From JALYQB01 sp035640155 (GTDB taxonomy: Bacteria; Actinomycetota; Actinomycetes; Mycobacteriales; Pseudonocardiaceae): 9,118 nt of DNA. The DNA is taken from assembly GCA_035640155.1 (NCBI GenBank), contig DASQWR010000128.1, forward strand, positions 1 to 9,118, written 5' to 3'. The position numbers and the translations under genes are program-made. This document shows positions 1 through 6,127 of this stretch, piece by piece. The notes beneath the pieces were generated by a model that ran no database searches, was not told the origin of the DNA, and saw nothing but the letters and a program-made list of their open reading frames with translations. How positions within the stretch are numbered: the first letter of the stretch is position 1; each line of letters starts with the position of its first letter.

Positions 1-1
1 G

Positions 2-145
2 CGGGCCGGGGTCCTGCTGCGCGCCGTGGGTCTCCACGAGCCGCACTACGGCCGTGTCGACCTGGGCACCCCGCGCTACCTCACTGCCGAGCGCCGACGT
101 CGCATCCTCGCCGCCCGTGATCGCTACCGGGCGATGCAGGACTGA
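2..145 (+). CDS. C-terminal fragment of an unrecognised protein (5' end outside window)
   Basis: The reading frame is open from the first bases of the window and ends at a TGA at 143-145, giving the last 47 residues of a protein that starts upstream. The visible part begins RAGVLLRAVGLHEPHYG and ends in a strongly basic, probably helical tail (LTAERRRRILAARDRYRAMQD). Codon use is G/C-rich at third positions, as in the intact genes further right, so I take it as a real coding end rather than a chance frame. I do not recognise the family. The basic helical tail could suit nucleic-acid binding, but that is a guess. No hairpin follows closely; the first strong one is at 473-498. Confidence 0.55.
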   Translation, partial: RAGVLLRAVGLHEPHYGRVDLGTPRYLTAERRRRILAARDRYRAMQD

Positions 146-472
146 GAAGCTGGGGGGCCGAGCCTGGGCTGTCGCTGGGGCAGCCGGCGCCCGCCGCGTA
201 CGTCACCGCGGGTTCGTCGAGCACGCTTACCGCTGGCTGTGGTCTTCGCGTGAGACTCGTTGGTGGGCGGCCACTCGGCCACCTGCCGGGACTCTCTCCG
301 ACGCCGCCGGCGCTGTGAGCGCGGGCCGAGTGGCTCAGCCGATTCTCGGAAGCACCTCGGTGGTGTCCGGATCGCCCAGTACTGCACCCGGCGCTTTGTC
401 CGCGTCGGGTGCCGCTTCCGCCTTAAGACGGCTCATGTCGGAGGCCCTGGATTGGCCGATCCCACGCGTGAT
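146..472. other. Gene-poor stretch with no supported feature
   Basis: This stretch has open frames on both strands, but they conflict with each other and none looks like a protein. The best small candidate is a 33-codon minus-strand frame at 335-436 (MSRLKAEAAPDADKAPGAVL...). It has no ribosome binding site, and its acidic, proline/alanine-rich sequence reads like a linker. I see no tRNA, insertion sequence or promoter. Given the broken genes to its right, it may be eroded coding sequence. Confidence 0.4.
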
Positions 473-498
473 CCCTGCTCCCGCCGCCGGGAGCAGGG
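473..498. terminator. Perfect 10-bp hairpin, likely terminator
   Basis: The arms CCCTGCTCCC (473-482) and GGGAGCAGGG (489-498) are exactly complementary and enclose a GCCGCC loop. The hairpin lies 34 bases downstream of the stop codon of the minus-strand gene tail at 532-786, where a terminator for that gene is expected. On the + strand it is followed by GGTTGT, and on the minus strand by no U-run. It would therefore be a strong-stem, weak-tail terminator, which is common in actinomycetes. It could also stop + strand transcription arriving from the gene that ends at 145. Confidence 0.55.
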
Positions 499-514
499 GG
501 TTGTAGGTACTCGA

Positions 515-671
515 TCCGGCGTTGGCTGGGATCAGGGGGCAGGCAGCTCGAACAGCTCGGCTAGGACGTCTTCGCAGCGGCCGTGGCGGCGCCACACCGC
601 CCTTGACTCCGAGGGCAGCTCGGTCGGCAGGATCAGCCGGTCGTCGTTGGTCCGGTGCCGCATCGCGAGGG
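515..671. repeat. 157-bp direct repeat, copy 1
   Basis: This segment aligns without gaps to 6128-6284 in the same orientation, with a constant offset of 5,613 bases. By eye there are 13 mismatches in 157 positions, about 92% identity. On the minus strand it encodes the last 45 or so residues of a protein plus the stop and a few bases beyond. Similarity ends abruptly at 671, where copy 1 continues into more of the same gene and copy 2 runs into an unrelated gene. Confidence 0.85.
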
Positions 672-786
672 TCTCGTTCTCCCCGGCGATGGCCACCGAG
701 TCGGTCCAAACCGGGCCGACTCGCACGGCCACCACGGCCACCGGCTCGCCGCGGGCATCGCCGGAGCGGGTACGTGACCAGAACAC
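532..786 (-). pseudogene. 3' portion of an unrecognised gene (repeat-borne tail, longer copy)
   Basis: This minus-strand frame ends at a TGA at 532-534 and encodes about 84 residues, starting at a possible GTG at 784-786 with an in-frame stop just upstream. It contains VAVVAVRVGPVWTDSVAIAG, then MRHRTNDDRLILPTELP, and ends in DVLAELFELPAP. Coding is supported because the copy at 6145-6284 differs at 10 codons and only one difference changes a residue (Glu to Asp). The frame is cut at its 5' side near 775-786, exactly where the HTH fragment begins on the other strand, so it looks 5'-truncated by a rearrangement. A complete small protein starting at the GTG is the alternative. I do not recognise the family. 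A perfect hairpin 34 bases past the stop suits a natural gene end. Confidence 0.55.
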
Positions 787-1090
787 TCAGCTCGAGTCGC
801 TGATCGCGGAGAGCGGCAGCACCCACGGCGCCCTGGCCGACGAGGTGAACCGGCTCGGCTGGTCAACCCAGCACGTGCGACTCGGCCACGACAAGAGCTC
901 GGTGTCGCACTGGGTGCGTGGACGGGTGCCGCACCCACCCACACCGGAGCTGGTCGCCGCCGCCCTCACCGCGGGACTCGGGTACGAGGTCACCGTCGAG
1001 GACATCGGGCTGCGCCGCGACGACCGCAAGGCAGAGCAGGGCGAGGGCTTCGCCGTCGCAGACTCCCCAACCAGCACCGCTGTGCCTCGA
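689..1090 (+). pseudogene. N-terminal fragment of an actinomycete HTH transcriptional regulator, fused to an hsdR remnant
   Basis: The recognisable part begins at about 776 with NTQLESLIAESGSTHGALA and continues through VRLGHDKSSVSHWVRGRVP to a segment ending VTVEDIGLRRDD near 1026. This matches the layout of the N-terminal helix-turn-helix domain of large actinomycete regulators: NxQLxxLIAEAG, a DxTSVxxWLxG recognition region, then a VTxxDIG turn. The nearest upstream in-frame ATG is at 689, but 689-775 is better explained by the opposite-strand gene tail, so the native start is probably lost. The frame runs on to 1333. After about 1050 the family resemblance stops, and from about 1093 the sequence is HsdR (RPLKGALLMQT). 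The regulator's C-terminal part is missing, and I doubt it is functional. Confidence 0.5.
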
Positions 1091-2292
1091 CCGCTCAAGG
1101 GTGCCCTGCTCATGCAGACGCTCGCCCTGGGTGAACCGCACCTTCCGCGGGTAAGGAGGACGGGCTGCTCGTTGCATACGCGCCGCTGGCCGACAACCTG
1201 CAGAAGGCGCTGTCCGAATGCACGCAGCAGGATCAGGAGCGGAAGCCACTCGGGCGCAGTGCCGAGGAGGCCGTCGCGCTCACCGAACGCTGATGGCGAC
1301 ACTCGGGGAGCTGCTCAGCGGGTACGACTGTAAGACCGTGCTCCGTGGTGGCGGCAAGCGACCGTTCCTGCGCGCCGTGCACAAGACCGTCGAATACCTG
1401 CGTGATCCGGCCACACCTGGCAACCAGGTGCCCGCTGGGGAGGAGAGCCTCGCTGCCCGCTACCGCAAGCTGTCCGGGCAGCTTGCCCGGAGCGTGGGCG
1501 ATCTCCTGTGGTGACGAGCACGTGGCGAAGCTGCGGCCGGAGGCGCAGTTCTACGAAAGAGGTCCGCGTCTGGATGGCGACGTTCGACACCGCGGACCGG
1601 CAGGCGCGGGGCGAGCAGCTGCCTGACGACATCAAGCGGCTGCTGAACCAGCTCGTTGCGGAGTCGACCGCGTCGGGGGAGGTCCTGGACATCTACGAAG
1701 CGGCGGGGATGCCCGCCCGACGCTGACCGACCTCACCCCGAGCTTCCTGGCCCAGGCGCAGCAGGCGAGCAACCCGCATCTGGTGATCGAGGCGCTGCGA
1801 GCCATGCTCACCGAGGAGTCCACCCGGGCCACGGGTGGGAACGTGGTGCGTCAGCGGGCGTTCTCCGAGCGGATCACCGAGCTCATGCGCAGGTACACCA
1901 ACCAGCAGCTCACCTCGGCGGAAGTCATCGCCGAGCTGATCGAGCTGGCCCGGGAGGTGGCGGCCGAGGGCAACCGCGGCGCGCGCTTCTCGCCGCCGTT
2001 GGGCGAGGACGAGCTGGCGTTCTTCGACGCCGTCGCGCAGAACGAGTCGGCTGTTGCGGAGCAGGGTGAGGGCGTGCTCCCGCAGATCGCCCGCGATCTG
2101 GTGGGGTCATGCGGCGCGACGTGCGGACCGACTGGACGGTGCGCGACGACGTGCGCGCCAAGCTCCGCTCGTCGATCAGGCGCCCTGCTCGTCAAGCACG
2201 GCTACCCACCGGACAAGCAACCCGCCGCGATCAAGCTCGTGCTGGAGCAGATGGAGTCCATGGCCCCCCGGTACGCGGCAGACCGAAAGTGA
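1085..2292 (+). pseudogene. hsdR: Type I restriction endonuclease subunit R, C-terminal remnant with multiple frameshifts
   Basis: HsdR is the ATP-dependent translocase and nuclease subunit of type I restriction-modification. Reading across frames gives its end: RPLKGALLMQT, then VNRTFRG (helicase motif VI region), KEDGLLVAYAPLADNLQKAL, GELLSGYD, GGGKRPFLRAV, QFYE/EVRVWMATFD, TASGEVLDIYEAAGMP, NVVRQRAFSERITELMRRYT, AKLRSSIRR and LLVKHGYPPDKQPAAIKLVL. This is the DUF3387-type C-terminal region. The coding frame changes near 1128, 1149, 1290, 1491, 1557, 1715, 2103 and 2183. Each change fits a one-base indel, often in a short homopolymer, for example GAAAG for GAAG at about 1556. About 400 residues of a roughly 1,000-residue protein remain. 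The nuclease and most helicase motifs are gone, and no hsdM or hsdS is present. It is non-functional unless the indels are sequencing errors, and even then it is 5'-truncated. Confidence 0.85.
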
Positions 2293-2369
2293 GCGACGTC
2301 GGACGTGCGTTGTGTGCTCGTCGTGGGTCGTGTCCCATCGTTCTGGGCGGCATACGGCATCATGAGGCC

Positions 2370-2675
2370 ATGGAACTCCGACCGGGACTCGCCATCGACG
2401 ATGCCGTGCTCGCGGACTTCGTCTCCCGGCACGGCGTCCGCCGGCTCGCTCTCTACGGGTCGGTCCTTCGTGACGACTTCGGTCCTGGGAGTGACGTCGA
2501 CATCCTCGTGGAGTTCAAGCCCGGCAAGACGCCCGGACTGCTTCGCCTGGCGCAGATGGAGCTGGAGCTTGACGCAGCTCTTGGTCGCCAGGTCGAGCTG
2601 CGCACCTACGAGGACCTCAGCCGCTTCTTCCGGGACGAGGTTGCGGCCATCGCCCGTCCCCTCTATGCGGCCTGA
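2370..2675 (+). CDS. mntA: Minimal nucleotidyltransferase, MntA-like antitoxin
   Basis: This 101-residue protein has the MNT fold signature: GSVLRDDF at residues 30-37, then SDVDILVEF at 41-49, with Asp42 and Asp44 as metal-binding carboxylates. An acidic third position, Glu76 in RQVELRTYEDL, follows, where an Asp is more usual. In the MntA-HepT system this enzyme silences its HEPN RNase partner by transferring AMP to a tyrosine next to the RNase motif. The start is ATG 2370, with GAGG only two bases upstream, so the ribosome site is poorly spaced. The open frame extends further upstream, but there it is shared with the hsdR remnant. The gene overlaps its partner by 11 bases, the usual order and coupling of the family. 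It is full length and intact, unlike its neighbours on both sides. Confidence 0.82.
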   Translation: MELRPGLAIDDAVLADFVSRHGVRRLALYGSVLRDDFGPGSDVDILVEFKPGKTPGLLRLAQMELELDAALGRQVELRTYEDLSRFFRDEVAAIARPLYAA

Positions 2676-2886
2676 TGACCGCGTCCGCCTTCGGCACCTC
2701 GCCGAGGCCGCGACCAAGGCAGTCACCTACAGCGCCGATCGTCAGCGCGGTGACCTCGACCGCGACGAGCTCCTCCGGCTGGCACTGACCAAGCTCGTCG
2801 AAATCGTGGGCGAAGCAGCCAAACACGTCAGCCAATCGCTGCGGGTCAACTGTGGCCTGGGTCATGGGACGCGTCAGGCTGGGTAG
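2665..2886 (+). pseudogene. hepT: Truncated HepT-like HEPN (DUF86) toxin lacking its catalytic motif
   Basis: The frame starts at ATG 2665 inside the end of the nucleotidyltransferase gene and encodes 73 residues. Residues 1 to about 59 look like the first helices of a DUF86/HepT protein: RVRLRHLAEAATKAV, DRDELLRLALTKLVEIVGEA and AKHVSQSLR. Family members are usually 110-140 residues and continue with a P-W-x-x-I-x-G-M-R-N segment carrying the RX4-6H RNase motif and, in HepT, the modified tyrosine. Here the sequence instead turns into NCGLGHGTRQAG and stops at 2884-2886, 13 bases into the convergent modC gene. The toxin has therefore lost its active site and the AMPylation target. The abrupt loss of similarity near 2845 marks a deletion or insertion junction with the mod operon. 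Confidence 0.7.
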
Positions 2887-3929
2887 GTGCGGATCTCGGT
2901 GGCCTTGAGCGCCGCCCACAGCGAGGTCCCCGGGGTGAGGTCGAGGTCGACGACGGCGGCGGGGGTGACGTCGACCAGCACGTCGGGATGGCCGGTGAGC
3001 TCGATCCGGGTGGTGGTGCCACGCCCCTCCAGACCACGGACCTGCACCGGCCAGGTGTTGCGGGCGCTGCCGCCCGGTCGGGTGCGGTGCAGGCTGACCG
3101 CGGTGGGGGGGAACGCGACGAGCACGTCGCCGTCGCAGGGCGTGGCAGTGGTCAACGTTCCCCCGCCGGTGAGCTCGACGGCGGTGCCGCGGCTGGTGCC
3201 GCGGTGGAGGTTGACGCCGACGAGCTGGGCGACGTAGTCAGTGCGTGGATGCTGCGCGATCTCGGTGGGACTGCCCTGCTGCACCACCTGCCCCTCTTCG
3301 AGCACCAGCAGCCGGTCGGCCAGCACCATCGCGTCGAGGGGGTCGTGGGTGACCAGCACCGTGGTGCCGGCGTAGTTGGTGAGGTGGCGGCGCAGCTCGG
3401 AGCGAACCTCGATCCGGGTGCTGGCGTCCAGCGCCGCGAGCGGCTCGTCGAGCAGCAGCAGCCGGGGTTCGGTGACCAGGGCGCGGGCGAGCGCGACGCG
3501 TTGGGCCTGCCCGCCGGACAAGGCGCGCGGCCGGGAGCGGGTGTAGTCCGCCAGGCCGACCCGGTGCAGCCACGTCTCGGCCCGTGCTCGGGCGCTGCGG
3601 CGGTCCATGCCGCGAGCGCGGAGCCCGAAGGCGACGTTCTCCAGCGCTGACAGGTGGGGGAACAGCAGGTAGTCCTGGAAGACCACACCCGCCGGGCGAC
3701 GCTCGGGCGACACGAACTCGCCGTCATCGGCCTCGTCGAGCACCTGCCCGTCCAGTTCGATGCGTCCTGACGACAGGGCCAGCAGCCCCGCCAGCGCGCG
3801 CAGCGCGGTGCTCTTGCCCGCGCCGTTGGGTCCGAGCAGGCCGATCGTCTCGCCCCGCTCGGCGGTGAATCCCAGCTGCAGGGTGAACCGCGTTCCGCGG
3901 TCGACGGTCAACTCGACGTGCAGCGACAT
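2874..3929 (-). CDS. modC: Molybdate ABC transporter ATP-binding protein
   Basis: ModC is the cytoplasmic ATPase that powers molybdate import through ModB. The 351-residue protein has Walker A GPNGAGKST (33-41), Q-loop Gln85 in VVFQDY, signature LSGGQ (137-141), Walker B LLLLDEP (157-163) and the switch His195 in LVTHD. A C-terminal TOBE/Mop-like region, about residues 285-345, supports molybdate rather than another substrate, as does the position after modA and modB. All catalytic residues are present and the length is normal for ModC. The ATG at 3927-3929 lies 30 bases after modB and has only a weak ribosome site. It is the last gene of the operon. Its 3' end overlaps the truncated toxin gene convergently by 13 bases, and I see no terminator hairpin after it. 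Confidence 0.93.
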   Translation of the reverse strand: MSLHVELTVDRGTRFTLQLGFTAERGETIGLLGPNGAGKSTALRALAGLLALSSGRIELDGQVLDEADDGEFVSPERRPAGVVFQDYLLFPHLSALENVAFGLRARGMDRRSARARAETWLHRVGLADYTRSRPRALSGGQAQRVALARALVTEPRLLLLDEPLAALDASTRIEVRSELRRHLTNYAGTTVLVTHDPLDAMVLADRLLVLEEGQVVQQGSPTEIAQHPRTDYVAQLVGVNLHRGTSRGTAVELTGGGTLTTATPCDGDVLVAFPPTAVSLHRTRPGGSARNTWPVQVRGLEGRGTTTRIELTGHPDVLVDVTPAAVVDLDLTPGTSLWAALKATEIRTYPA

Positions 3930-3959
3930 CTGGCGTCCGGGGTAATGTGGTGCTGGTGC

Positions 3960-4817
3960 TCAGCCGGCATTGGGGCTGATCCACTTGTCGCGGAGGCTGG
4001 CGAGCACGACCACCGAGACGGCGAACAGCACCAGGCTGAGCACGATCGCCGCCTCCGGGTCGGTCTCCAGGGCGAGGTAGACCGCGAGTGGCATGGTCTG
4101 GGTCTCGCCTGGGAAGTTGCCGGCGAAGGTGATGGTGGCGCCGAACTCGCCCAGCGCCCGAGCCCAGCACAGGACCGCACCTGCGGCGATCCCGGGGGCG
4201 ACGAGCGGCAGGGTGACACGGCGAAAGGTCAGCCACCGTGATGCCCCGAGGGTGGCGGCGGCCTCCTCGTAGCGCCGGTCCGCGCCGCGCAGCGCCCCGT
4301 CCACGGCGACGACCAGGAAGGGCATCGCCACGAACGCCTCGGCGACGATCACCCCCGCGGTGGTGAACGGCAGCGAGAACCCGAACCACGCCTCGAGGTA
4401 CTGGCCGATCAGCCCGTTGCGGCCCAGCACCAGCAGCAGCGCCACCCCGCCGACCACCGGGGGAAGCACAAGCGGCACTGTCACCAGGGCCCGCACGGCG
4501 CGTAGGCCGGGCAGCTCGCCTCGGGCCAGCAGCCAGGCCAGCGGCACGCCGAACACCAGGCAGAGCACGGTCGCGGCGCTGGCGGTGACCAGCGAGAGCC
4601 GCAGCGCCCCGAGCACTGCCGGGTCGGCCAGCCGCTCGGCGAGGGTGCCCCACGGCGCCTCGACGATCAGCCCTGCCAGCGGGACGACCAGGAAGGCGAG
4701 GCCCGCCAGCGCCGGCAGCATGAGCACCGCGGGCAGCCCGCCCGCCCGCCGCCCGCGTGATCTCCGCGACCGTGGCGGTGGCCTCTCCAGCTCGGGTCGT
4801 GTCCGGGTCGTGGTCAT
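3960..4817 (-). CDS. modB: Molybdate ABC transporter permease
   Basis: ModB is the inner-membrane channel of the importer. The 285-residue protein has a basic N-terminus (residues 1-27, many Arg). Hydrophobic segments follow at about 28-52, 72-98, 108-132, 150-172, 207-226 and 254-275. The permease EAA loop that contacts ModC is clear at about 185-213 (EEAAATLGASRW, then LPLVAPGIAAG). The stretch WARALGEFGATITFAGNFPG is highly typical of ModB and related oxyanion permeases. Its ATG overlaps the modA stop codon (ATGA at 4814-4817), which suggests translational coupling. No frame damage is visible. Confidence 0.93.
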   Translation of the reverse strand: MTTTRTRPELERPPPRSRRSRGRRAGGLPAVLMLPALAGLAFLVVPLAGLIVEAPWGTLAERLADPAVLGALRLSLVTASAATVLCLVFGVPLAWLLARGELPGLRAVRALVTVPLVLPPVVGGVALLLVLGRNGLIGQYLEAWFGFSLPFTTAGVIVAEAFVAMPFLVVAVDGALRGADRRYEEAAATLGASRWLTFRRVTLPLVAPGIAAGAVLCWARALGEFGATITFAGNFPGETQTMPLAVYLALETDPEAAIVLSLVLFAVSVVVLASLRDKWISPNAG

Positions 4818-5632
4818 CCGATGTCGGTGCCGAACCCGGACCTCGCGAGCACGGCCTTGGCGTCGTCGGAGAGCACGTAGTCGACGAACGCCTGGGCACC
4901 CTGCGCGTTGGGAGCTCCGGCGAGCGTGACGATCGGGTACTCGTTGACGGCCTGGCCGGCCTCCGGGAAGTCAATGCCCTCGACGCCATGGCCCGCGGAC
5001 AGCACGTCCGTGCGGTAGACGAGGCCCGCGTCCGCCTCGTTCAGCATCACCTTGGTCAGCACGGCCTTGACGTCCTGCTCCAGGGTGTCCGGTGCCGGCG
5101 TCACGCCCGCGGCCTGCAGGGCTTGCAGGGCCGCGTCGCCGCAGGGGACCTGCTCCGCGCACAGCGCGATGGCCAGCTCCTGCTTGCCGAAGTCCGCCAG
5201 GCCGGTCACCCCCGCCGGATTGCCGGCGGGCACCACGATCTGCAGGGTGTTCTGCACGAACACGGTCCCTTCACCTGTGGCGTTGCCCGCGTCGACGACC
5301 GCCTGCATCTGCTTGGGGCTGGCGGAGGCGAACACGTCGACGGGCGCCCCCTGGTTGATCTGCTGCGCCAGCGTGGAACTCCCGGCGAAGTTGAACTGCA
5401 CGTCAGCGTCCGGGTTGGCCTCCTCGAACGCCATTCCGATCTCGGTGAACGCCTCGGTCAGCGAGGCTGCGGCGAACACCGTGATCTGGCCACTGGCGCC
5501 GCTGGTCGAGGAGCCTGGCGGCGAGTTCTGCTGCGCTCCGCCGCCGCCACTCCCGCCGCAGCCGGTCAGGCCGAGCAGGACGGCGCTGCCCGCGACGAGC
5601 AACCGCCATGAGCGAAGCCGAAGATGCGGCAT
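4814..5632 (-). CDS. modA: Molybdate-binding lipoprotein of the ABC transporter
   Basis: ModA binds molybdate (often also tungstate) outside the membrane and delivers it to ModB. Starting at ATG 5632 gives 272 residues. The signal peptide is a basic MPHLRLRSWR followed by a hydrophobic stretch and the lipobox LTGC, with Cys25 as the lipid anchor. After a Gly/Ser/Pro linker, the mature domain opens with ITVFAAASLTEAF (50-62). Ligand-site motifs follow: AGSSTLAQQI (83-92), DVFASAS (99-105) and DAGLVYRTDV (201-210, Tyr206). A Cys158/Cys164 pair (LCAEQVPC) resembles other ModA proteins. An upstream in-frame start at 5788 exists, but it overlaps the regulator gene and adds a low-complexity leader without a signal. 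The ATG at 5632 has a good GAGGA site and the signal peptide directly behind it. Confidence 0.94.
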   Translation of the reverse strand: MPHLRLRSWRLLVAGSAVLLGLTGCGGSGGGGAQQNSPPGSSTSGASGQITVFAAASLTEAFTEIGMAFEEANPDADVQFNFAGSSTLAQQINQGAPVDVFASASPKQMQAVVDAGNATGEGTVFVQNTLQIVVPAGNPAGVTGLADFGKQELAIALCAEQVPCGDAALQALQAAGVTPAPDTLEQDVKAVLTKVMLNEADAGLVYRTDVLSAGHGVEGIDFPEAGQAVNEYPIVTLAGAPNAQGAQAFVDYVLSDDAKAVLARSGFGTDIG

Positions 5633-5636
5633 CTTG

Positions 5637-5641
5637 TCCTC
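5637..5641 (-). promoter_or_regulatory. Ribosome binding site of modA
   Basis: The minus strand reads GAGGA-CAAG-ATG, so a good Shine-Dalgarno sequence lies four bases before the ATG at 5630-5632. It decides the modA start in favour of the short form with the lipoprotein signal peptide. It lies in the 20-base gap after the regulator's stop codon, consistent with one transcript. Confidence 0.7.
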
Positions 5642-5652
5642 AGGTGCCCGGG

Positions 5653-6057
5653 TCACGAGCGGTTCCCCGGGATCTCGACGACGACCTGGGTGCTCTTGAC
5701 CACCGCCACGGCGAGCACACCCGGCTCCAGGCCCAGCTCCCGGACCGCCTCGCTGCTCATCAGCGAGACCACCCGGTGCGGGCCGCACTGCACCTCCACC
5801 TGGGCCATCACCCGGTCGGCCACCACCTCGGTGACCAGCCCGACGAACCGGTTCCGCGCAGACCGGTCAACCGCCGACGGATCCCGGGTGGCATGCGCCT
5901 GGCACTTGGCGAACGCAGCGAGCTCCGCCCCGTCCACCGCCTTGCGACCCCCCGCATCCCGCAACGCCGTGAGCTGCCCGTTGTCGACCCACCGGCGGAC
6001 GGTGTCGTCACTGACACCGAGCAGCTCGGCAACCTCTGCAATCCGAAACTGCGGCAT
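5653..6057 (-). CDS. HTH-TOBE (MopI-like) molybdate-responsive regulator
   Basis: The 134-residue protein has two parts. Residues 1 to about 52 form a MerR/excisionase-type helix-turn-helix (FRIAEVAELLGVSDDTVRRW, then VDNGQL and GGRKAV). Residues about 69-131 form a TOBE/Mop domain (NRFVGLVTEVVADRVMAQVE, then PHRVVSLMSSEAVRELGL and VLAVVKSTQVVVEIP-type end). TOBE domains of this kind bind molybdate or tungstate. The family is found beside modABC in actinobacteria, where it plays a role like ModE with a different DNA-binding domain. It is the first gene of the operon, 20 bases before modA. Auto-repression under molybdate sufficiency is my inference from its position and from the palindrome in its promoter. 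There is no ribosome site before the ATG, and the promoter spacing suggests a leaderless message. Confidence 0.88.
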   Translation of the reverse strand: MPQFRIAEVAELLGVSDDTVRRWVDNGQLTALRDAGGRKAVDGAELAAFAKCQAHATRDPSAVDRSARNRFVGLVTEVVADRVMAQVEVQCGPHRVVSLMSSEAVRELGLEPGVLAVAVVKSTQVVVEIPGNRS

Positions 6058-6064
6058 ACCAGCA

Positions 6065-6085
6065 AAGATAGCACCGCAGTTGCGG
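6065..6085 (-). promoter_or_regulatory. Candidate leaderless extended -10 promoter with a palindromic operator for the mod operon
   Basis: On the minus strand the sequence just before the regulator's ATG reads TGCTATCTT-TGCTGGT-ATG. The hexamer TATCTT (6065-6070) with TG one base upstream is an extended -10 element. Its distance of seven bases to the ATG would put transcription start on the A of the ATG, which fits the missing ribosome site. Three bases upstream is CCGCA-GT/AC-TGCGG (6074-6085), a near-perfect palindrome that would lie in the -35/-10 spacer, a natural repressor site. I see no good -35. This is a prediction from sequence only. Confidence 0.5.
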
Positions 6086-6127
6086 GTCTGGACCCAGGCG
6101 GTCTGCGGCCGTTGAGTGCGCCGCTCG

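Noticed and set aside
335..436. 33-codon minus-strand frame as a possible small peptide or RiPP precursor
   Set aside because: There is no ribosome site, no core-like cysteine/serine/threonine pattern and no modification enzyme nearby. It looks like a linker or a chance frame.
260..1333. A single 357-codon + strand open frame
   Set aside because: It is a composite: antisense of another gene's tail, then an HTH fragment, then HsdR sequence, then an out-of-frame reading of HsdR. Only about 776-1050 reads as a natural domain.
3724..4989. 421-codon minus-strand frame across modC and modB
   Set aside because: It is an Arg/Ala/Pro-rich shadow of the two recognised transporter genes, produced by high GC content.
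4814..5788. Longer modA with a start at 5788
   Set aside because: The extra 52 residues are low-complexity, overlap the regulator gene and would bury the lipoprotein signal. The ATG at 5632 has a good ribosome site.
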